12,095 nt of DNA from JAGWRA01 sp035534615 (GTDB lineage Bacteria > Acidobacteriota > Vicinamibacteria > Vicinamibacterales > CAVVIG01): NCBI GenBank assembly GCA_035534615.1, contig DATLRO010000131.1, forward strand, positions 1 to 12,095, read 5' to 3'. The translations under genes were made by a program, and so were the position numbers. How positions within the stretch are numbered: the first letter of the stretch is position 1; each line of letters starts with the position of its first letter. The notes below the pieces were generated by a model. That model worked only from the letters and a program-made list of their open reading frames with translations, did not search any database and was not told the DNA's origin. This document shows, one piece after another, positions 8,235 to 12,095 of this stretch.

Positions 8235-9863
8235 ATGGCGACGTGTGCCGAGGTGCTCGCGACCACGCTCCGGGAGGCGGGCGTCACGCGGATGTTCGGC
8301 CTGCCCGGTGGCGAGATCCTGGATCTGATCGAGGCGGCGCGGCGCGCCGGCATCGAGTTCGTCCTCACCCGGCACGAGGCGGTCGCGTCGCTGATGGCGG
8401 AGGCGACCGGCCGGCTGTCGGGCCGCCCCGGCGTCTGCGTGTCGACGCTCGGCCCGGGCGCGGTGAACCTGATGCTCGGCGTCGCGAACGCCTGGCTCGA
8501 CCGCGCCCCGCTCATCGCCATCACCGCCACACTGGCGACGACCGCCCGCCCGTACGGCACGCACCAGGACCTGGACCTCAACGCCATCTACCGGCCGTTC
8601 ACCAAGGAGACCCTGACGCTCGACGGCACCGACACGGCGGCAGCCGTGCGCCGTGCCTGGCGCACGGCGGTGACCGTCAGGCCGGGACCCGTGCACCTGG
8701 CGCTGCCGGGCGACGTCGCGCGCCGCGAGGACCGCCGGACGGGCGACCCCAACGCGATCAGCCTGACGCCGGATCCGCTGCCGGCGCCGGCGGCCGGCGC
8801 GGTGGCGGCGATGGCCGCGGCGATCCGGGAGGCCCGGCGGCCGGCCGTGATCCTCGGCGTCGACCTCGATCCGTCCACGGCGCCGCCGATCGTCCGCCGC
8901 TTCGTCGAAGCGCTCGGCGCGCCGGTGTTCGCGACGCCGAAGGCCAAGGGGATCCTGCCGGAGGACCACCCGCAGTTCCTGGGGATCTGCGGCGGGCTGG
9001 CGGGCGACGCCACGGTGCTCGACTTTCTGGGGCGCGCCGACCTGCTGATCGGCGTCGGCTTCGATCCGGTCGAATCCGACAAGCTGTGGCATCACACGAT
9101 GCGGCTGGTGTCGATCGCGCCGCGGACGATCGCCGCCCGCGCGTTCGCGCCGGCGCTCGAGCTGACCGGGGATCTCCTGCCGTCGCTGTCCGCGCTCGCC
9201 GCCGGGCCGTTCGGGCCGGGCGACTGGCGTGAGGAGGACTTCACCGCCTTCCGGGCGGCGCTCGAGCGCACGCTCCGGCCGTCGCAGCCGCCGGTCGGCG
9301 GATTGTCCCCGTGGGAGGTGACCCGGCGCGTCCGGGAGCGGGTGCCGCCGGAGACGGTGGTGGCTGCCGACGTCGGGTCGATCAAGCTGATCGTGTCGCA
9401 GGCCTGGCGGACCACGCAGCCGGGCACCTTCCTCGAATCGAACGGCCTCTCGACGATGGGCTACGCGCTGCCGGCGGCGATGGCGGCCAGGCTGTACGCG
9501 CCGGAGCGGCCGGCGCTGGCGTTCATGGGCGACGGCGGCTTCTCGATGATGATCGCCGACCTGGAAACGTGCGTGCGGCTCCACCTCCCGCTGGTGGTCG
9601 TGGTGTACAACGACAGCGCGCTGAGCCTCATTCAGGTGGCGCAGGAACGGCGCGGCTACCCGGACCTCGGTGTCCGGTACGGCGACGTCGACTTCTCGGC
9701 GGCGTCGCGGGCGTTCGGCGCGTGGGCGCGCCGGGTGCGGACGATGGCCGAGCTCGATGCGGCAATAGACGCGGCGCAGGCGCACGACGGGCCGGCGGTC
9801 GTGGAAGTGCTGATCGATCCGGCCGAATACCGGGCGCACGCCGCCGCACCGCGCCGGCCGTAG
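8235..9863 (+). CDS. Thiamine-pyrophosphate-dependent enzyme, acetolactate synthase large subunit-like
   Basis: A 542-residue protein with the three-domain layout of the acetolactate synthase/pyruvate decarboxylase family. The PYR domain (about 1-165) carries catalytic Glu48 in TRHEAVA and the STLGPGAVN loop. The central domain spans about 185-320. The PP domain (about 355-535) has the TPP/Mg motif GDG at 432-434 ending at Asn459. Members condense or decarboxylate 2-oxo acids through a TPP-bound intermediate. The substrate is uncertain: after YND the sequence reads SALSLIQVAQERRGY, without the Gln-Trp-Gln motif that marks biosynthetic acetohydroxyacid synthases, and no regulatory small subunit (ilvN) or other branched-chain gene is nearby. 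It may be a catabolic acetolactate synthase or another carboligase/decarboxylase. Cytoplasmic. It has its own promoter (8161-8189) and converges on the 9891-10259 gene with 27 bases between the stops. Confidence 0.88.
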   Translation: MATCAEVLATTLREAGVTRMFGLPGGEILDLIEAARRAGIEFVLTRHEAVASLMAEATGRLSGRPGVCVSTLGPGAVNLMLGVANAWLDRAPLIAITATLATTARPYGTHQDLDLNAIYRPFTKETLTLDGTDTAAAVRRAWRTAVTVRPGPVHLALPGDVARREDRRTGDPNAISLTPDPLPAPAAGAVAAMAAAIREARRPAVILGVDLDPSTAPPIVRRFVEALGAPVFATPKAKGILPEDHPQFLGICGGLAGDATVLDFLGRADLLIGVGFDPVESDKLWHHTMRLVSIAPRTIAARAFAPALELTGDLLPSLSALAAGPFGPGDWREEDFTAFRAALERTLRPSQPPVGGLSPWEVTRRVRERVPPETVVAADVGSIKLIVSQAWRTTQPGTFLESNGLSTMGYALPAAMAARLYAPERPALAFMGDGGFSMMIADLETCVRLHLPLVVVVYNDSALSLIQVAQERRGYPDLGVRYGDVDFSAASRAFGAWARRVRTMAELDAAIDAAQAHDGPAVVEVLIDPAEYRAHAAAPRRP

Positions 9864-9867
9864 TCCC

Positions 9868-9902
9868 GGCGCCGGGCCGCCGGCTGCCGGCTACCGGCCT
9901 TC
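9868..9902. repeat. Degenerate heptanucleotide tandem repeat across a convergent gene junction
   Basis: Five successive 7-base units read GGCGCCG, GGCCGCC, GGCTGCC, GGCTACC and GGCCTTC. The array starts 5 bases after the stop of the TPP enzyme and contains the stop codon (9891-9893) of the minus-strand gene. GGC opens every unit. The overlapping palindrome CCCGGCGCCGGG (9865-9876) could fold, but no T-tract follows, so a terminator role is doubtful. Confidence 0.6.
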
Positions 9903-10259
9903 GATCGTCATGCTGTCGGCCGCCGTCGCGACGCCGTTGGTCCGCGTGAGGCGGACGTGAATGTCATAATGGCCGGCCGGCAGATCGGGCCAGATCACCG
10001 TGAAGAGCCGCTGGCCGTCGGCGCCGTTCTGGAGCGACCAGGCGCTCTGCCTGAAGAACTTGCCGGAATCGGTGGTGACCTCCAGCATGCGGTCGGTCGC
10101 GCTCGGGATGATCCGCAGGTCGAGGCGAACCGTGGCCGGGGCGTTGGCGACGTGAGGCGAGACGATCAGCTGAATCGCCTTCTGGTGCGCGTCAGGATGT
10201 GCGTTGAAGAGGAGGAAGAGACCGAGCACGACGAGGACAGAGCGTCCGAGGCGCTGCAT
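9891..10259 (-). CDS. Small secreted protein of unknown function
   Basis: A 122-residue protein starting with ATG at 10259, supported by a strong Shine-Dalgarno. Residues 7-20 are a hydrophobic signal-peptide core after two Arg residues, with likely cleavage near residue 24-25. The mature part (about 97 residues) is beta-rich with alternating hydrophobics (IQLIVSPHV, VRLDLRII, LFTVIWPDLPAGHYDIHVRL), suggesting a single immunoglobulin-like beta-sandwich. It has no Cys or metal-binding motif. The WPDLPAGHYDIHVRL part resembles edge strands of carboxypeptidase-regulatory or FixH-like domains, but I cannot assign a family. It is probably periplasmic, stands alone on its strand and ends inside a heptamer repeat array. 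Confidence 0.75.
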   Translation of the reverse strand: MQRLGRSVLVVLGLFLLFNAHPDAHQKAIQLIVSPHVANAPATVRLDLRIIPSATDRMLEVTTDSGKFFRQSAWSLQNGADGQRLFTVIWPDLPAGHYDIHVRLTRTNGVATAADSMTIEGR

Positions 10260-10264
10260 ACGCC

Positions 10265-10270
10265 ACCTCC
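10265..10270 (-). promoter_or_regulatory. Consensus Shine-Dalgarno for the small secreted protein gene
   Basis: GGAGGT on the minus strand lies 5 bases before the ATG at 10259. It is the best ribosome binding site in the window and suggests strong translation. Confidence 0.7.
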
Positions 10271-10308
10271 AGTTCGCGGGTCCTCCTCCGTCGAACCGGC
10301 CATCGTCA

Positions 10309-10330
10309 CCGAACGCGTCGACGTTCCGTG
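10309..10330. promoter_or_regulatory. Inverted repeat in a divergent intergenic region, possible operator
   Basis: GAACG (10311-10315) and CGTTC (10322-10326) form a perfect dyad around a 6-base centre. The two flanking bases on the outside (AC and GT) also match after one mismatch. The site lies 52 bases upstream of the 10259 start, between divergent genes. It may be a regulator binding site, but chance is possible in GC-rich DNA. Confidence 0.3.
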
Positions 10331-10437
10331 ACGTGCGATATCCCGGGCACTTTGCAAATCCCGTTCCGGTGCGGCGCGACGCCGGTCCGTGCGTGCGGCG
10401 GTGCGCGCGCGCAGACTCGTCAAATCAGAAACGCACC

Positions 10438-10467
10438 GTGACAGGTGCCGGCGGTCCGGTGTATGGC
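10438..10467 (+). promoter_or_regulatory. Candidate promoter for the outer-membrane barrel gene
   Basis: GTGACA (10438-10443), an 18-base spacer and TATGGC (10462-10467). This resembles the TTGACA/TATGGT promoter at 8161-8189. Transcription would start near 10474, about 58 bases before the ATG at 10532. Confidence 0.4.
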
Positions 10468-10531
10468 ATCCCGTGAGGCCCGGGGCCGACCGGGGTGACG
10501 GAAAGACGACTGGGGAGCGTGGTGGTGTGAA

Positions 10532-11461
10532 ATGCGCGGTCGACACGGATTTGTCCGCTCGCTCGTGCCGCTCGGTGCGGCGGCGCTGCTGGTGACGTCA
10601 CCGGCCCCGCTCGCGGCGCAGCGCTCATCAGTATCGGCGCCGCCCTCGTCTGCACGCGCTGCCGGCACGGCCGGCGGCGGCACGACCAGCGTGCAGATCG
10701 GCCTCGACGTGCGGCGCGATCGCCTGCACTATCGTTTTACGAACCCCTCGACCTTCGACACGCCGGCGCCGGTGCCGCACGCCTTCGACCAGCGCTATGT
10801 GGCCGACAACGTGTGGGCGACGGTGACGCTGCGCTACACGGCGGGCGTCCGGTGGGAGACGCGCGTGGGAGCGACGCCGCAGCGGACCGCCACGGGCGAG
10901 GACTACGACACCTTCTTCGATCCGGGCGGCGTCGTCATTGTCGCGGGGACGACCGGCGGTGTGTCCGCGCGGGCGTGGCGGTTCAGCCAGCGCGCCGAAG
11001 TGGGGCGCCGGCGGTTCAGGCTCGTCGCCGGATACCGCCTGCAGATCGATCATTTCGCGTTTCAGCTGGGCCACAAGACCGTGACGCGCAACGGCACGAC
11101 CCTGCAGGCGTTCGACGTGACGTCGCCCGAGACGACCAGCTCGCAGCTGCACGAAGTATTCGCCGGCCTGGAGGCCTCACGGACCCTCGGAGGCGGCTGG
11201 CGGGCGTCGCTCGAGGGGGACGTCTCGCCGGCATCGGTGGGGAGGCTGGCGATCCAGCTGCCGGAGAAGTATCCCGGACAGACGCTCGTGTACGGGGCGA
11301 AGGCGTTCGGCGCGTCGACGCGCGTGACGCTGGCCAGAGGCGGCCGGTGGCCCGTGGAGGTGTCGGTCGACGCCGGACGCCTGTGGTCCTATGGATCGAG
11401 CAACGTGGTATCGCGCGATCAGCTCGGCGTGAGCGTCAGCGCCGGGCGCGCGTGGCGGTGA
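10532..11461 (+). CDS. Predicted outer-membrane beta-barrel protein, function unknown
   Basis: A 309-residue protein. Residues 8-29 form a Sec signal peptide with likely cleavage LAA-Q (after residue 29), followed by a Ser/Ala/Gly-rich linker to about 50. The rest alternates polar and hydrophobic residues in amphipathic strands with Arg/Gly turns, for example VQIGLDVRRDRLHYRF, VWATVTLRYTAGVRWETRVGAT and FRLVAGYRLQIDHFAF. This is consistent with roughly 10-12 transmembrane strands. The chain ends GRAWR rather than in a terminal Phe, which is slightly atypical for BAM substrates. No enzymatic or transport signature is visible. The start is preceded by GGTGGTG (10521-10527). It may be a structural porin-like or adhesin-like barrel. 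Confidence 0.72.
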   Translation: MRGRHGFVRSLVPLGAAALLVTSPAPLAAQRSSVSAPPSSARAAGTAGGGTTSVQIGLDVRRDRLHYRFTNPSTFDTPAPVPHAFDQRYVADNVWATVTLRYTAGVRWETRVGATPQRTATGEDYDTFFDPGGVVIVAGTTGGVSARAWRFSQRAEVGRRRFRLVAGYRLQIDHFAFQLGHKTVTRNGTTLQAFDVTSPETTSSQLHEVFAGLEASRTLGGGWRASLEGDVSPASVGRLAIQLPEKYPGQTLVYGAKAFGASTRVTLARGGRWPVEVSVDAGRLWSYGSSNVVSRDQLGVSVSAGRAWR

Positions 11462-11537
11462 CCGGCGGCCAGCCCGGCCGGACCGGCCGCCAGCTGAGCC
11501 GCGTCTCCGCTCGACCGTCCGGCGGCCAGCCCGGCCG
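11462..11537. repeat. Pair of 19-base direct repeats with a GC hairpin
   Basis: The same 19 bases (CCGGCGGCCAGCCCGGCCG) occur at 11462-11480 and 11519-11537, 57 bases apart, in the 100-base gap between the barrel gene and the next gene. The first copy runs into CGGCCGG-A-CCGGCCG (about 11475-11489), which can fold into a stable GC hairpin without a T-tract. Confidence 0.7.
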
Positions 11538-11543
11538 ATTTCG

Positions 11544-11549
11544 TACAAT
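11544..11549 (+). promoter_or_regulatory. -10-like TACAAT very close to the last gene's start
   Basis: TACAAT ends 12 bases before the ATG at 11562, so transcription would begin near 11556 and give a leader of about 6 bases. No -35 consensus is present at 17 bases (GGCGGC at 11521-11526). If real, the mRNA would be almost leaderless. Confidence 0.4.
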
Positions 11550-11561
11550 AGTCGGCGGGCG

Positions 11562-12095
11562 ATGTTCAGGGCTGCACTCGTGGCGTGGCTCGTGTCGGGG
11601 CTGACCGCCGTCGGCGTGGCCAGCGTTCGCCCGGACGTGCAGGCCATCGTGGAACGGTCGACCGCCGCCATGCGTGCCGACTGGCGCGCCGAGCCGGACT
11701 ACTCCTACTTCGAGCGCGACCGCGACTCGAGAGGAACGCGCACCTACCACGTCACGATGATTGCCGGGTCGCCGTACTACCGGCTCGTCGCCGTCAACGG
11801 CCGGCCGCTCGGCCCGGCCGCGCGGCAGCGCCAGCAGCAGCGGCTCCAGGCGACCGTCGCCAGACGCCGGACCGAATCGCCGTCCGAGCGGGCCGAGCGG
11901 ATCCGGCGGTACCGGCGGAGCCGCGCGCGGGATCATCTGATGACCGAGCAGATGACCCGCGCGTTCAATTTCCGCCTGGCGGGGGAGCGGAAGATGGACG
12001 GGCACGAGGTCTACGTGCTGCAGGCGACGCCGCGTCCCGGGTACGTGCCGCCCAACCTCGAGGCGCGGGCGCTGACCGGCATGCAGGGGACGCTC
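11562..12095 (+). CDS. Secreted LolA-like (outer-membrane lipoprotein-sorting-like) protein, 3' end missing
   Basis: The frame is open from ATG at 11562 to the right edge (178 residues, no stop). Residues 3-20 form a short signal peptide (AALVAWLVSGLTAVGVAS). The mature region begins with a helix (VQAIVERSTAAMRADW), then beta segments (YSYFERDRDSRGTRTYHVTMIAGSPYYRLVAVNGRPL), an Arg/Gln-rich charged helix (residues 85-128) and FNFRLAGERKMDGHEVYVLQATPRPGYVPP. The G-E-x-x-x-G-x-x-x-Y-V-L-x-A-T-P-R-P-G-Y pattern resembles LolA/RseB-fold envelope proteins, in which a WID strand usually follows; that part lies beyond the edge. The assignment is from memory of such proteins and is moderate. No clear Shine-Dalgarno is seen, consistent with the short predicted leader. 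Confidence 0.72.
   Translation, partial: MFRAALVAWLVSGLTAVGVASVRPDVQAIVERSTAAMRADWRAEPDYSYFERDRDSRGTRTYHVTMIAGSPYYRLVAVNGRPLGPAARQRQQQRLQATVARRRTESPSERAERIRRYRRSRARDHLMTEQMTRAFNFRLAGERKMDGHEVYVLQATPRPGYVPPNLEARALTGMQGTL

Noticed and set aside
10341..10360. A sigma54-like GGGCACTTTGC upstream of the barrel gene
   Set aside because: The GG and GC elements are about 8 bases apart instead of the required 12.

Overview
This 12,095-base window has very high G+C, strong G/C third-position bias and long open frames on both strands. Several gene families (a BNR/Asp-box secreted protein, PD40 propellers fused to an outer-membrane barrel, and a 7TM-GAF histidine kinase with an FVPPRLLRAAW-type linker) suggest a Gram-negative soil- or sediment-type bacterium, most likely Acidobacteriota (Vicinamibacteria-like). 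That placement is inferred from protein style; there is no rRNA or other marker gene here. I see no tRNA, rRNA, CRISPR array, insertion sequence, phage gene or defence system.

Left part (1-2962): the 5' portion of a minus-strand secreted BNR-repeat protein runs off the left edge. A 381-base divergent intergenic region separates it from a small plus-strand lipoprotein (1438-1947). That gene converges on a minus-strand two-lobed hypothetical protein (1961-2962).

Centre (2952-8105): the largest gene encodes a secreted zinc-metallopeptidase-like domain, a PD40/TolB-like beta-propeller and a C-terminal Omp85/BamA-like barrel in one polypeptide. Its most likely start overlaps the start of the divergent 2962 gene. 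An orphan 7TM-GAF-HisKA-HATPase sensor kinase follows.

Right part (8161-12095): a near-consensus sigma70-type promoter precedes a TPP-dependent acetolactate-synthase-like enzyme. This converges on a small secreted protein of unknown function (9891-10259, minus). Next are a predicted outer-membrane barrel protein (10532-11461) and the start of a secreted LolA-like protein that runs off the right edge.

There is no multi-gene pathway or operon: spacing, strand changes and separate promoter candidates suggest individually transcribed genes. The common theme is the cell envelope, since six of nine genes encode predicted exported or outer-membrane proteins and a seventh is a membrane sensor. The most notable observations are the protease-propeller-barrel fusion with an Asp in place of the usual third zinc-ligand Glu, and degenerate period-7 repeats lying across the stop codons at both convergent gene junctions.
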